DNA of 64,000 nt, from positions 186,001 through 250,000 of the forward strand of contig MSJH02000810.1 in the NCBI GenBank assembly GCA_001931875.2. Direction: 5' to 3'. The DNA is from Byssochlamys sp. IMV 00236. Taxonomy: Eukaryota; Ascomycota; Eurotiomycetes; Eurotiales; Thermoascaceae. Under the pieces are notes generated by a model, which saw only the letters and a program-made list of their open reading frames with translations, was not told where the DNA came from and searched no databases. Numbering within the stretch: position 1 is the first letter of the stretch; each line of letters opens with the position of its first letter. The position numbers were made by a program, and so were the translations under genes. Shown here piece by piece: positions 1-11,313 of the stretch.

Positions 1-341
1 CGCTCTGAAATTAAACCACGGGTCGACTGTACAGAAGACATTAATATCATCGTTCGTGGTGGACGCGCGGCAGCTCTCGTGAGAACAGCTCGCAGTAGGA
101 GGTAGACATACACTCGTGGATTATACTTTCGAATCCTACAAGAAGTAGTTAATTAGCACGTCTCGATCTTCACGAGTAAATTCTAGTCTTAATTCTGGAC
201 GGAAAGCATACTGATGACACTGAACAATCGACTGGACACGGCGGCAGCGGCAATGGTCAATAGAATAATAATCCGCAGTAAACCGCGAGCATTGCTGCCG
301 GTCTTGCCCTCCAAAAAAGGGTCAATTGGAGAGGCGGCCAT
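1..341 (-). CDS. stt3: Oligosaccharyltransferase catalytic subunit STT3 (5' part only)
   Basis: The protein transfers the Glc3Man9GlcNAc2 glycan to asparagine in the ER membrane as the catalytic subunit of OST. Three exons are seen: 212-341, 112-135 and 1-26 (cut by the window edge), joined by GT..AG introns that keep frame. The ATG at 341 opens MAASPIDPFLEG, then a first membrane helix (LLRIIILLTIAAAAVSSRLF). Exons 2 and 3 give FESIIHE and FDPWFNFRA, which match the conserved STT3 luminal motif after helix 1; its acidic residue is part of the active site. The 24-nt second exon is a micro-exon that simple ORF finding misses. The rest lies outside the window. It is divergent from csn8. Confidence 0.93.
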
Positions 342-656
342 GATGGCCCGAACAACCAAAGAGAAATTCAATGATTGATAGAAAAAGAGAATGGTCTACC
401 CAGTCAAGGAAAGCTGACGGGAATAGATGGGCGAGTTATCTTAGATCGAAGGCCCGCAAGGTGGTCTCTACAGCAAGTCTTGGCAAGCTGGTCCGTGGTC
501 CTTCTTGCGGGAACGACTCTCCAAGCTCCGCGCTGCTCCCCGCATCAAGCTCATCAGCATCGCGTGCGTTGACTCTACTGGTTCTTCTGTCTGCGTACAT
601 CTCTGGCTTCCTTCGATTATCACAGTCCCTCTATTTAGTCTAATACGACGCACATT
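342..656. promoter_or_regulatory. Shared divergent promoter of stt3 and csn8
   Basis: A 315-bp gap lies between the two start codons, so it must hold both promoters and both 5' leaders. I see no clear TATA box and no recognisable operator. The two genes have unrelated jobs (ER glycosylation, signalosome), so co-regulation is only a positional possibility. Confidence 0.5.
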
Positions 657-1422
657 ATGGCGCTGCCGCCGCTCTCAAAAGAGCGCCTGGCAGAGGTCCT
701 GACGACGGCGCCTTCGCCGTCGGCCCTCTATGATGCGCTCTCGCACTACGAACCCGATGCCAACCTCCTGTTCACAGATAGCGAGGTGACTGGTGATGCA
801 GAACTTCTAAGCGTCTTTTACTCCTCATACCTTATATCTTTGCTTCTAATAAACGAAACGTCTGTCTCCAGCACCAGATGCTTCTCTAGGTTACGTTGAC
901 TAAACAGCTACATGATAGACCCGAAGCTCGCATGTTGACGCACCGGATGCCTCCAACCCTCGTGGCTAAAGACCAAACTTTGCAGAACAGTATCGCACTA
1001 TTGCAGGCCGTCTGGCAAAATGACCATGTGCAGGTATACAAGGTCCTCAGAGAGCTGCCCTGGCCGGAGCCCCTCAAGGGTGTAGTCCAGGCTTACGAAA
1101 GTCAGTTTGAATTGAAGCATGCTTTGCGAATGGGAATCTAATCATCGGGTTTTTAGGGTCATTTCAAGAAAAGACGTTCCAGGACATAAGCAGAGCGTAT
1201 GAAGCAATCAGACCAGAGACGGCAGCAGCCTATCTAGGCTACAGCGGGGACTCTGCAGACACTGCGCTTATAGAAAAAACCTATACGGAACGAGGGTGGA
1301 TTTGGGATAAGGAAAAGAAGTTATTAAAGCCCAAAGTGATTCCCTCAGCAGAGGAACAGACGTTTCCAAAGACGAATGGTTTGGGCGGGGTCATAAGTCT
1401 GCTTGGGAGCTATGGAGGCTGA
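657..1422 (+). CDS. csn8: COP9 signalosome subunit 8 (CsnH-like)
   Basis: This is a subunit of the signalosome that removes Nedd8 from cullin-RING ligases. Exons 657-863, 908-1100 and 1157-1422 sum to 666 nt and give 221 aa, close to the size of the CSN8/PSMD8/eIF3K family. The family signature is helical: exon 1 has LLSVFYSSYLISLLL, exon 2 has LHDRPEARMLTHRMPP and then LQAVWQNDHVQVYKVLRELPW, and exon 3 has the PCI-like end with YEAIRPETAAAYLG and WIWDKEKKLL. Intron 1 is only 44 nt; its donor at 864 (GTCTCC) is weak but is the choice that keeps frame, while a GT at 860 would not. Intron 2 uses GTCAGT. The assignment rests on motif recognition; eIF3k or Rpn12 are less likely given these motifs. 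Confidence 0.82.
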
Positions 1423-1940
1423 GTGGGCTCTAATTCAACCATAATGGTTCAAAGAAGGGTCAGCCTATGCCGGTGAGAACTCTGTGCAGAAAAAGACAAG
1501 CAGGCCAGCCAGACGCAAAAGAGTCCTGCAAAAGGTGCGTTATCGCATAATCCTCGAATCATCCGGAGCGCAGCGGATAGAGTCTGCAGACTCCCGAGCC
1601 TGCACTCCCCGTCAGGAGATGGGTGACCCAGTGTAAACATGCAAAGAAATTTCTTGCTCTTCGAGTGCCGAGCGTAGTGTACAGACGTGCACAAACGACC
1701 CAGGGTATGTACAAGACGGACATGGTGTCTAGATAGATAGATTTTCCGTTCTTTCGCTTGCAAAGACACGACTCTGGGAAGTTAAGATGAAACAATAATA
1801 CATAGCTGGTCCTTTTTCAGCCATTATCTCTTTCCTCTGGTACCCGGGGAGGGTGCGGGATCTTCGGACCCTTTCAACGTCTCCGAGGTCTGCCAAACTA
1901 CCAGCCACTCCCTTGATGCGCTCCCATTGCGATCCCCTCC
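1423..1940. other. Convergent 3' region csn8 / atp21
   Basis: A 518-bp stretch between two converging genes. It probably holds both 3' UTRs. I see no coding signal; the small frames here overlap each other and have no family resemblance. Confidence 0.6.
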
Positions 1941-2406
1941 TTAGTTCGTAGCCTCCACAAATTTCAAGAGGGCTTCCAGATCGAAGCGTGGGTCGTCAGG
2001 ATTCGTGACCGCTGCGGGATATCAAGTTAGCACGCGATCACCATGGCAATGCCTCGGGACACCGGCGCTGGTCCCGAAAAGAACCGCTCAAGGGGGATTT
2101 CACGCAACATACGTCCTTCCGACTTCTTGTCTGCTGGCGCGTGCTTCTTGGCGAACTCGGCCTTGGCCTGCTGGATCAGGCTCTCCTTGCGCTTGTATTC
2201 GCGCTCAATCTCGGCGTGTTTGGCTTGCGAACTGAGCGACGACTGGTGGGAAAAACCGTAGATGAGACCAGCTACAAGAGCTGAGTAACGGAGAACCTAA
2301 TTGAATCAAAGAGATTAGAAGGCGCTGCAACAGGGTAACCGGGCGTTGGTCGGGGTAGGAGGAGGGAGGTGCGGAGGCTCACATTGACACCCTGCGTACT
2401 AGCCAT
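1941..2406 (-). CDS. atp21: Mitochondrial F1Fo-ATP synthase subunit e
   Basis: A small inner-membrane subunit (Atp21/Tim11) needed for ATP synthase dimers and cristae shape. It is missed by ORF finding because it is split into exons of 24, 184 and 71 nt: 2383-2406, 2113-2296 and 1941-2011, giving 92 aa in frame. Exon 1 encodes MASTQGVN, exon 2 VLRYSALVAGLIYGFSHQSS (the single membrane helix with its GxxxG-type glycine spacing) followed by a charged coiled segment (AEIEREYKRKESLIQQAKAE), and exon 3 the family-typical end NPDDPRFDLEALLKFVEA. Donors are GTGAGC and GTATGT; the acceptors are normal. It diverges from the dynein gene across 1.3 kb. Confidence 0.9.
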
Positions 2407-3711
2407 TCTGAAAGTATCCAAAGATCGCCGGAGTCGGGGAACGAGACAGCAAGAAAGAGGGGAAAAGAGGACGACAAGAGCGTCGATACCAAACAAACAA
2501 CAGGCAGGTCAGCGGGGGTATCGACCGTCAATGGCTGCTGGACAGGATGGGTTTCCTGGGCTTCTCAAGCTGGCAACGGGTCGGACTGGGCTGGAGAGAA
2601 GGGACGAAGTCCCTGTTGGCGAGTTTTTCCGGGCCGCCGGACGTTCCTGTCGGCTTATGTCATCCTGCCCGCCGTGCCAGATCTCGTGGCCTCAGGCTTT
2701 TTAGACGGTCACGAAGAGTCAAAACAACTCCATTCCTGTGATGATTCATCATTAAGATAATTTCACGCAGTTGAAAAATGGCCGTTGATATTCCATTACC
2801 ATTTGACAATTGGTGGTTCATATGCGTTGTATCCTGGCCCGTCTCGAGTGTCTCTTTTACTAGCACCAGCATCGCAAAATAAAGCACCTATAATACCGGG
2901 TAATATAACTATGCTAACGCGTTTTAGTGACGGGTTAGCAAGAGTGCTAATGACTAGTAGTTATCCAAGAATAGGATCTGATTAGGCACTATTCATCTTG
3001 CATATAAAAAGATTATGACTGTGGAGTGCCATGGCTGATGACGCTCATGAATGCAATTAAGCTTCGGGTAGGACCTCAATGGGGCTTTCAACTATTCATC
3101 ACTACGAAGGAGTAGGTCAATGTACTCCTAGTGCCGTAGGATAAGCTGTCGTTGGAATATATCCCAATACAGGGGCTAGCTAATGTTGACGCTTTGGTGA
3201 CTCGAAAGCAAAACATAGGCTTGACCTTCTGGTGCTGTATGAAACTGCCAAAATTAACTTACCCTTCTTTTTCAGCTATGAGTTAAGGCAATAATCATTG
3301 GCAAGCCACAATGGACTTTCAACACGTATCTCATCTGCGGAAAGGATTCTCTCGGGTTAAGAGTAGAAGGATACTGGTACGAGAGTCGACAAATAACCAG
3401 ACCTTTCTCCAAGAACTAATCAATAGCTGGTATCATACAAACAGGTCAGGAATACAAGCAGTCAAAATCAACATCCAGCAACGAATGCATGAGATAACGA
3501 TAAATAATCAACATGATCTATGTCGGCCAGTAAGATTTTCCGGAGCATGAGGTGCCTGGTCGCTTATGTCATCCCCCCTCGACGAGAAACGCGGAACAGG
3601 CACGGGAACTAATGGAGTAAACGACCCAAGAGAGAGAGAGAGTAGAGCTGGTCTTGTTTGGATGGCACCACGACGTGCCCTCAGTACTCACACATGCCCT
3701 CGATGACGACT
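2407..3711. promoter_or_regulatory. Divergent intergenic region atp21 / dynein intermediate chain
   Basis: A 1.3-kb gap that holds both promoters and leaders. The part nearest atp21 is GC-rich and purine-rich; 2740-3540 is AT-rich with no credible coding frame. A short AG repeat lies just upstream of the dynein start. Nothing else is recognised. Confidence 0.5.
3629..3642. repeat. (AG)7 microsatellite
   Basis: Seven AG units, about 70 bp upstream of the dynein intermediate chain start. GA/CT tracts are common in fungal 5' leaders, so this may lie in the transcript. Confidence 0.85.
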
Positions 3712-5896
3712 ATGCAACAGCGGAAAGATGAGATCCTGGCCAAGAAGGCGAAGCTTGCTGAGCTGAAGCGCCAGCGCGAGCTGCGGCAGAAGGAATTCAA
3801 TCAGAATCGGCACAGTATCGGAGATTCCTCAGATGTACGGAGCTCGTTTCTACGACCTTGATTATACATCGTGATCTAACATTTGCCTTTAGATTGTATC
3901 CCCCGTGCCTAGCCGTTCTGACAGCAGAGCGGAACTCGACAGTTTGATCTCCCGTCTCGTTGATCGTCCAGGCTCTGCGTCCCTCGCGACTGGAGGAGAG
4001 GGCTCGTCACGAAGAGGAAGTCGACCCAATTCCGTCCTCAGCGCCAGTCAGCTTAGTGGAGACAACACTGATGTCTTGAGTCCGACTTCGCGACCGGCGA
4101 CTCAAGTTACATCTGCAGCGACGCAGACCGTCGCAACTGGTCCGATCCCTGAGGCCACCGAATCAGCCCCTGAAACGAAACAGGAGACCCTCACATACAG
4201 CAAAGCTGTTCAGACAGATGAATGGCAACAGCCACGAAGGGAATCGATTGATGGGTCGGTCGCATCCGGGGACGACGAATTCCAGGAGACAACACGGGCG
4301 AATAAGAGGCTTAGCCGGAGGGAACGAGAGCGCGATGAAGAAATCCGTGAGAAGTTGCGCAAGGAGATCGAAGAGGAGATACAGGCTGCCAAACAACTCT
4401 CAGATCCGACAGCCGCGCAGTCTTCGCAGCTGCGCTATCCTCTGCGTACACTTACTGACGATGAACTCAACGCTGTCACTTCGTCCGGTGACTTCTTGGA
4501 TTTCGTCGAGCGCTCTAGTAAAGTCATAGAGCGGGCCTTAGATGAAGAGTACGATGTGCTGGCGGATTACGAACTTGGTGGAATCAATGGCGAAGATGAA
4601 GAGGAAGAAGAGTATGGGAAGAAACGAAGAGGGATCAAGGAGGTTGCTCAATTCTGGGATGAGCGATGGAGCAAGAAGCGCATGATCAGCGACATAAGCT
4701 TCTCCCCCAAGGTAAATATCTTTATTTGGCTCTCCTTCATCTGGAAACAACTGACTCGACTGTTTTCATAGTTCCCAGAGCTTGTTCTGGCCGCTTATAC
4801 GAAAAACCCCACCGCCCCTCACGAGCCTGATGGCCTGCTGCAAATATGGAACCAGCACCTGCATTCTCGCCCTGAATACATCTTCCACTCCACTTCTGAC
4901 ATCCTCGCGGCCAAATTCTCTCCATTCCATCCAAACCTCATCGTCGGTGGCTCCTATTCCGGACAGGTTCTGCTATGGGACACCCGCTCTTCACGCGCAG
5001 GCGGAGGTGCTCCTGTGCAGAAGACCCCCCTGACCGGCTCAGGACACACCCACCCCGTTTACAGTATTTCCATTGTGGGAACGCAGAACGCCCATAATAT
5101 CTTGACAGCATCTACTGATGGTGTTGTCTGCGGCTGGACTGTTGATATGCTCTCTCAGCCACAAGAGTACTTGGAGCTGACAACACCTCCACCGTCCAAG
5201 ACGGAAGACCTTGCACCGACCACTATGGCGTTCCCCCAGTCCGACCCAACTTTCTTCCTCGTCGGTACAGAAGAAGGTGGCATCTATCCTTGCCATCGAT
5301 ATGACCGGGCAGGTGCCAAAGCTGGAACGGACCACCGCCTGGCCTACCGTGGCCATGCTGCTCCCGTTATGTCTACAGCTTTCCACCCCTCACGTGGCCC
5401 TGTGGATCTCGGTGATCTGATGCTCAGTTCCAGTCTGGACTGGAGCGTAAAGCTTTGGCGTGTTCGTCCGCCAGCGACAACTTCATCCGCCACATCGACT
5501 ATGGCAACCCCGCAAGTTGTTTCTCCGATCCTCGACATCAATCGCGAAGATGTTGTTTACGATGCGCGCTGGTCCCCTCACCGACCTGGTGTCTTCTCCC
5601 TTGTGGATGGAGCCGGCAACTTGGAGGTCTGGGATCTCTACACTGACACAGAAGTACCTGCCGTCAAGACCACGCCCTCCAGGGGCCGTGGTGGCGTACT
5701 CACCAAATCTCTCAACAAGGTGGCTTGGGAAGAGCGGGAAGGCAGACGCCTCGCGACCGGTGGTCTCGACGGCGTGGTCACTGTTTTCGAAGTTGGAAAA
5801 GACCTCGGCGGAACCGCAGAGGAAGTGCCGGCGGAAGAATGGGCAGGAATCAAGAGACTGGTTGGGCGATTGGAACAGAGGGATCGGGCGGCGTGA
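3712..5896 (+). CDS. nudI: Cytoplasmic dynein intermediate chain (NudI-like, WD40)
   Basis: This is a dynein motor subunit that links heavy chains to dynactin and light chains and supports nuclear migration in hyphae. Exons 3712-3834, 3893-4711 and 4772-5896 give 688 aa, all phase 0. Residues 1-40 form the charged helix MQQRKDEILAKKAKLAELKR, the p150Glued/NudE-binding type. Two LC8-type light-chain motifs are visible: ATQT near 117-120 and VQT near 147-149. A second coiled stretch (RRERERDEEIREKLRKEIEE) follows, then C-terminal WD40 repeats with VLLWDTR, VKLWRVR, LEVWDLY and LATGGLDGVVTVFEVG. In-frame ATGs also lie at 3658, 3694 and 3703; I chose 3712 because family members start close to the helix, so the true start may be up to 18 codons upstream. 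Confidence 0.92.
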
Positions 5897-6317
5897 TTGC
5901 AAAAAAGAGAAGAGAACTATTTTTCCTCCAAATTTTCTGGGTTCTTGCAAGCAGTACATTAAATTATACCCCGGTTCTGTGTGGTCCAGCCTTTTCCCCT
6001 TTCTTTTTTCCTTCGCCCTCTCTCTCTGTGTGTGTGTATGGATGTCAAATCTAAAGATTAAGATTACGGGTCCTCTTGTACGTGCTTTTTATTTGTCTTG
6101 TATCGACTTGGTGTCTTTGGCTTTGTGCTCAGTGTTAGAATAATGAGAGATGGACAAATGCACGTAACCCCGACGTTAATATATCTATCTGCCGATACAT
6201 TATTTATTAAAAGATTAATTTGATATAAATCATAGCCTATTTCATCACATGTAATTCTTCCACAGTCCGCAGTAACCACTACAACATCAACGATGTTCAA
6301 AACCCCCCGTGCTGTAC
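5897..6317. other. Convergent 3' region, dynein chain / MFS permease
   Basis: A 421-bp gap between converging genes, T-rich after the dynein stop and AT-rich toward the permease stop. It probably holds both 3' UTRs. No gene is seen. Confidence 0.6.
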
Positions 6318-8113
6318 TCAATACGTATACCTAAACCCAGGCTTTTCACAAAAGGTTAGACCAAGAAACAACAACAAGACTCCAGCCATTTCTATGGCAC
6401 CTGAAGCAACAACAGGACGAACTTACCACACCCTCCAAGATCACTTTCCCCCGCCGTTGCTTTCCATTTGAGATATAGAAGTAGACTGTAAAACACGCTA
6501 CTATAGCAATCATTAAGATATGGGACCTGTGAGTAGTACTGAGTCGTCAGCCTTTTCCCCTACCATTCGATACAGCTATTTCGTTAGATAAGAAAGATAT
6601 ATATCTATATATATATATACCATCCCACTCACCCAATACAAACCCACACCGCAGTCTGATACTGCGGAGCTTCCTGCTCTCTCACGATGAAACTTCCCGC
6701 GATACCCCCCAGGCCATTACACGCCGTCACGGCCGCAGCGACAGTGACGCGTTTCCATTGACCAACGATATTGTTGGCTTGGTAGGCATTTAGGGCGGCC
6801 CAGTTAGAGACGTATGCGCCTGTGGCGAGGAAAGTGCCGATGAATCGTACCGTGACTTGTGTCGAGACGGGGAGGCCGAACATTAGGAAGCCGGCGATGA
6901 GGAAGAGGGCGTTGAGGACGATGAGGGGACTGCGGATGTGGTATCTGTCGCCGATGAGGGAGGTGAAGAGGACGGGTAGGACGGCGTAGTAGTATGGCTT
7001 TTGGGGGTGGTGTTATTAATATTGTATTGTATTGTACTGTGTTTTCTTGAGATATGGGAGGAGGAACCAGCCAGAAAGAAAAGAAAGAAAAAAAAAGAAA
7101 AGGATGGATATAATTACCGGTGCTGATAAGATGATAGATGCATTGGCTGAGAATCCCATGCCTGATTGTAGAATGATCGGCAGGAAGTATGCTAGCGAAG
7201 TGGAAACCAGGTTCAGTAAGAAGAACATACAGCAAAAGCCGTAAAGTTTCAGATCATTGAAGTGAACCAAGATATTAGACCATGAGAATGGTTCAGGGAT
7301 GAGATCGTCCCTGTCATCTTTGATCCTTTGCGTAGCGAGGCGTGTCTCTGACTCCGAGAGGAAGTAGAAGCTCTTTTGGGCGTTCTCTGGAAAGTCGACC
7401 ATCCACCAGTACGTGATGATCCCAATTGTGCAGGTAACTAAACCTTGGACGAGAAACATCCATCGCCATCCAGGTAGTCCTGATCTGCCGTCTAGGTGGT
7501 TGAGTCCGTAGTTGACGATACTGCCAGTCGCAAGGACAATGACTTCGCCGGATTGAAGAAACGCGAAGCGCAACTGCTGCTCACGTCTCGTGTACCATGC
7601 GCTGATCAGGTATGTCAAACCTGGATATATGCCAGACATGGACATGCCCAGAAGGACGCGCAGAGCAATCATCTGCCGCCATGTTTGGACGAACGCAGTA
7701 CAGAGAGTGATAAGACCAAAGCAGAACGTGATGAAAGCGAACCAGATTCGAGGACCTGTTAGACGCACTGCAATTGTTGATGGGAGCTGAAAGACGACAC
7801 TCGCTATTGTGAAGATGAATATTGAAACCGAGTATCGAGTGCCCTCCAGCTCTAGATCTTTGAGCATTGTCGTCACGGAAGCGGAGGAGATGATGCCCGA
7901 GTCCAGCAGATTGAGACTGCACAGGATACCGGCAATTGTGCATAAGCGCAAGTCGACCTTGAGTCGCAGTTTGTTTTCCAATTTTTTCTTGTAAATTAGC
8001 TCTTGCGTTTCGTCCGAATCGACTTCTGTGGTTGCCGCTGTGCCATCATCTGGTCGACCTACTCCTGTGATGTCTGTGGTGGTAGGACGATCGAAAACAT
8101 CCTTATTTGACAT
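6318..8113 (-). CDS. MFS permease, Dal5/allantoate-type anion:cation symporter family
   Basis: A plasma-membrane transporter, probably for an organic anion such as allantoate, a vitamin or another carboxylate; the substrate cannot be read from sequence. Exons 7118-8113, 6633-6997, 6427-6526 and 6318-6341 give 494 aa, typical of this 12-TM family. Family marks: LRLCTIAGILCSLNLLDSG in helix 1, WRQMIALRVLLGMSMSGIYP in helix 4, and the tail ILEGVPGFRYTY, of which the last eight residues come from a 24-nt terminal exon. Without exons 3 and 4 the reading would stop at 6629. The ATG at 8113 is the only good start; the frame upstream opens with TTG. A (TA)n tract lies in intron 2 (about 6599-6620). 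Nearby genes give no metabolic hint. Confidence 0.85.
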
Positions 8114-9626
8114 CTTGGGCAGTGGCAGCAAATGGGCAGGTCTTGATTATGTAGTGACTACCAGGCGTGATTGCCCTTGTCCCGTGAATCCTTGTCCTCT
8201 TGGTGTTTCGAGACCAACGACTGCATGTACTGTAGTTATGCACAATTGAGTTCCCGATGACTGGTGCAGAGCTCAACTCAACTCTAAGCCGGAGCACATT
8301 CCGAGTACATACCTACAGTTTCGTCTCATAATGGTTAAAGGGGAATTCGACTACGGAGGGTCATGATCAATCCGCAAGTAAAGGAATGCAGGCCCCTGTG
8401 AGCAAGCCGCTTCCATGCGTGGCATTTCGACCGCGTCAGAACTATCGCGAATCTAGCCGTACACCGACCAATAGGTATTTAGTAGTGTGTCGCGCGAAAA
8501 AACACTCTTTTTTTCCGCAATTAGTTAATTTGGAGCTGAACATGACAATTATTATATTATTCCTCTGAAGAAATCTATACCTCTTTGCTTGTTACTTTGA
8601 GGCTATCGCTTGGTAAAATGGCTGACTTCTGGTACAGTACCAAATATTTGACTTTCAAAACAGCCGTTGCGGGGTTTCTCGGTATAAGTAAGCTTAATTG
8701 ACAATGTTAATGGAGACCGGCAAGTTACTTAGTTATTAGCATACAATCACTCATAGCAGCATTAGAACAAAATGCACAAGGGTATTTTACACGCGTAGTA
8801 TACGGCGGTTATAAATAATCTTTAAACACTCCAACTGTGAACTGTTCTCTACTGATCAGGAATTCTTTTGGTAGTATATATGTATTGCCCTTCTGCTGAG
8901 TCTCACGATAATCCAGGCGCGAAGTTAAGTAGTTACTTGGTAGTTGATGGTAAGCGGCAGTCATGCTAGAATCATCAAAATGGCACTATCTATTGGAAAG
9001 TCAGCAGGAACCACTGTTTTAGGGCTGACGGTCGGGATCTCCGCTATTCAATAATAACTCTCCGCGTTCCGTCGACAATGTAATACTTTCTTTTCTTCCC
9101 TTCACGGCATCTTTGACTGGCCATATCTCACGCTGTTGAACACCGTTCGGAAACGCGGAATTATGCCGACAGGAGAGCATCTATTCTCATCTATCTAAGT
9201 AGTCTAGAAGACCGGACGAACGCGAACTAAATGTTAACTATTTGTTGCCCCGCGTCCGCCACTCCTCACCGGGAACCCCAAAGCCCACCGGGCAAATGGA
9301 GCCTAAGCTGGCCCCATCTTCTCCAGCGCTGATGGAGGTGAGTACCATAGTCTATGGTACAGTCCAGCAGCAGCTGTGACGCTGTCAGCGATGCTGCTGC
9401 ATTATTGCAACCCACTCTCCGCATCACACGGGCCCCGGGGCATTCAACATTTATATGCAAGTCCTTTGCTGATCTCTCTTCCCCAAAGGCCTCTCCCTCC
9501 CTGAAATATCTCTGCCCCGCCTGAGAAACTCAGAGGACTGTGCGACTCTAACGACTTATGAGAGCGGCCGCGAACACAGTCCTGCGTTGAACAAGGAAAA
9601 AAAGGTCCCTTTTTGGCAGCCATAGA
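8114..9626. promoter_or_regulatory. Divergent intergenic region, MFS permease / conserved protein
   Basis: A 1.5-kb gap. The middle (8480-9060) is AT-rich without coding signal. A compact inverted repeat lies at 9342-9360. No RNA gene or mobile element was recognised. Confidence 0.5.
9342..9360. repeat. Perfect 9-bp inverted repeat with 1-nt centre
   Basis: GTACCATAG, one T, then CTATGGTAC. It sits about 270 bp upstream of the start at 9627, where a dimeric regulator site could lie. No known factor is assigned. Confidence 0.8.
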
Positions 9627-10751
9627 ATGGTCGAATTCATCCAGCCGCCGGACCCCCGGACGTTGTTACCTCCTTTCCTGGCCTGTCTACCAGCAGCCTT
9701 TGTCTCGAACCGTCCCCCGCCCGCTCTCCTGCCTCTACTATCGCCCATCTTGCGCCAGCGCGTTCAGATACTCAGCTCGACATCTTCAGGTTCTGATTCC
9801 TGGCTTCAGCTGTTGTCTTGGGATCCCACCAAAGCAGAGCGCCTTCAGAGCTTGCTAGATGGCGCGGCCTTTGAGCCGCATCCTGTCTCGGGAGAAGTAG
9901 AGCTCCCAGATGAACTGCCGGTCGAATATAAACGGATTGACCAGGAGACATTACGGTCGCGAGTTCCTCTGCCGGATTTCAATATCGCGGTCCTCTATGT
10001 ATGGTGTCCTACCGACCAAGAAGGCGGTGGTCCTGGTTGGAGAGTCGCAGAGTTGCTTCCATGGGATGGATCGGCGGAAGATGACAAGTCCTGGTTATTG
10101 TCGATAGCAGAAGCCAACGAGCACGCCAAGGAGAAGGTGGTACAAGATGCTTTGAAGCAAGCTGAGCAGGTGGACCAAGGATTGGAGGATGACGACGACG
10201 ATGACTATTGGGCACAATACGATAACACCCCCGGAAGAACACCATCGATCAAGACCCCAGCGCCGAATCCAGTTTCTTCGATCCACCAACCAGTGGCATC
10301 GGAAGCCTCATATTTTGCCCGATACGGTGATGTGCAGCCGGCAATGGATAATGATGACCCCTCAGAAGACAAGGCCGAGTTTGGTGTATCTTCGCTGAAT
10401 GGAGATACTCTGGCTAGTCTCCTCCAGAGGCAGGTCAGCCATGTGGGCAAGGACGAATCCCCTCGGGTGAACGGCTATGCGCCTGGTGACGCAAGGCAGG
10501 AGGATATCGCCATGCTTCTGAATCATCCTCGGCCATCGTCGACCTCGTCAGCCAGTTCCGATGCGGTCGCAAAGCTCGAACAAGAAGCCGAGAATCAGTC
10601 TTCCGTCGAAACTGGCGTGAAGCAGCATATCAGCTCCAATATCAAGAGCTTGTTCAGACTTGCGAAGACCACCGGTATGTCAAGGGCGGATTTCCAGTCT
10701 CTTGTTAAAACGGAGCTGGAGCTACTTAACTTGTCAGACGATGATGAGTGA
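9627..10751 (+). CDS. Conserved fungal protein of unknown function
   Basis: A single-exon, 374-aa protein. I recognise no catalytic domain. Residues 1-95 are proline/leucine-rich and probably helical (LLPPFLACLPAAFV, LLPLLSPILRQRVQIL). Residues 100-185 contain a compact part with YVWCPTDQEGGGPGWRVAEL. An acidic run (GLEDDDDDDYWAQYDNTPGR) follows, then a long low-complexity Ser/Pro-rich stretch. The C-terminus returns to a helical, conserved-looking segment (HISSNIKSLFRLAKTTGMSR) ending in LNLSDDDE. The length of the open frame, the codon quality and the ATG context support a real gene. The acidic patches suggest a nuclear or cytosolic adaptor, but that is only a guess. Confidence 0.8.
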   Translation: MVEFIQPPDPRTLLPPFLACLPAAFVSNRPPPALLPLLSPILRQRVQILSSTSSGSDSWLQLLSWDPTKAERLQSLLDGAAFEPHPVSGEVELPDELPVEYKRIDQETLRSRVPLPDFNIAVLYVWCPTDQEGGGPGWRVAELLPWDGSAEDDKSWLLSIAEANEHAKEKVVQDALKQAEQVDQGLEDDDDDDYWAQYDNTPGRTPSIKTPAPNPVSSIHQPVASEASYFARYGDVQPAMDNDDPSEDKAEFGVSSLNGDTLASLLQRQVSHVGKDESPRVNGYAPGDARQEDIAMLLNHPRPSSTSSASSDAVAKLEQEAENQSSVETGVKQHISSNIKSLFRLAKTTGMSRADFQSLVKTELELLNLSDDDE

Positions 10752-11313
10752 TTTGTAAACCATGTATATTTCTGGAACGATTCTTCATTTTCTATTAATT
10801 GCGTTGGACTGGCTTGCATTGCGGAGAACTGGGATAGCTATGGTGTTCTGTGTCGGGACGGTTCACTACATGTGGCGTTGCATATGATACTATTTCCCCA
10901 AAGAATATAAACATTTTAAAACTCTCGAATCCAGTCACTTTGGGCTTGTCGTGCGTTGGTTAATTGTCGATTGTTGATCATAATAAGTTGAGAGTCTACT
11001 GTATACGTAGTTACAGGCCGCGTAGGCTCTCCTCCGAAGGGCGCTCGGGCCAGCTGGCTACTACTCCTTCCGCGCTCCCACGCCGCCAGCAACTCAGACA
11101 AAGGAACAGGCCAGATTCCTCACCCTTTCATCCCCCCTGCGGCAGGAATTTCGTTTCTTGTTCTTCTGTCGTTTTATTATAATGCTCTTTTACTGATTAT
11201 TGTAGGTTGACACGTTGCTACACAATCACCCGGTGTTCTCTCAATGCTGACTTCTTTGCAGTAAAGGTGGCTTTTTGTCCCCCCCTGACGCTCTCTATAT
11301 TTACTTTCACATC
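10752..11313. other. Intergenic: 3' end of 9627 gene and pmt4 promoter
   Basis: A 562-bp tandem gap. The last 100 bp before pmt4 are pyrimidine-rich, as is common just upstream of fungal starts. Nothing else is seen. Confidence 0.5.

Noticed and set aside
5460..6143. 227-codon plus-strand ORF over the dynein gene end
   Set aside because: It overlaps the WD40-coding exon in another frame and has no family features.
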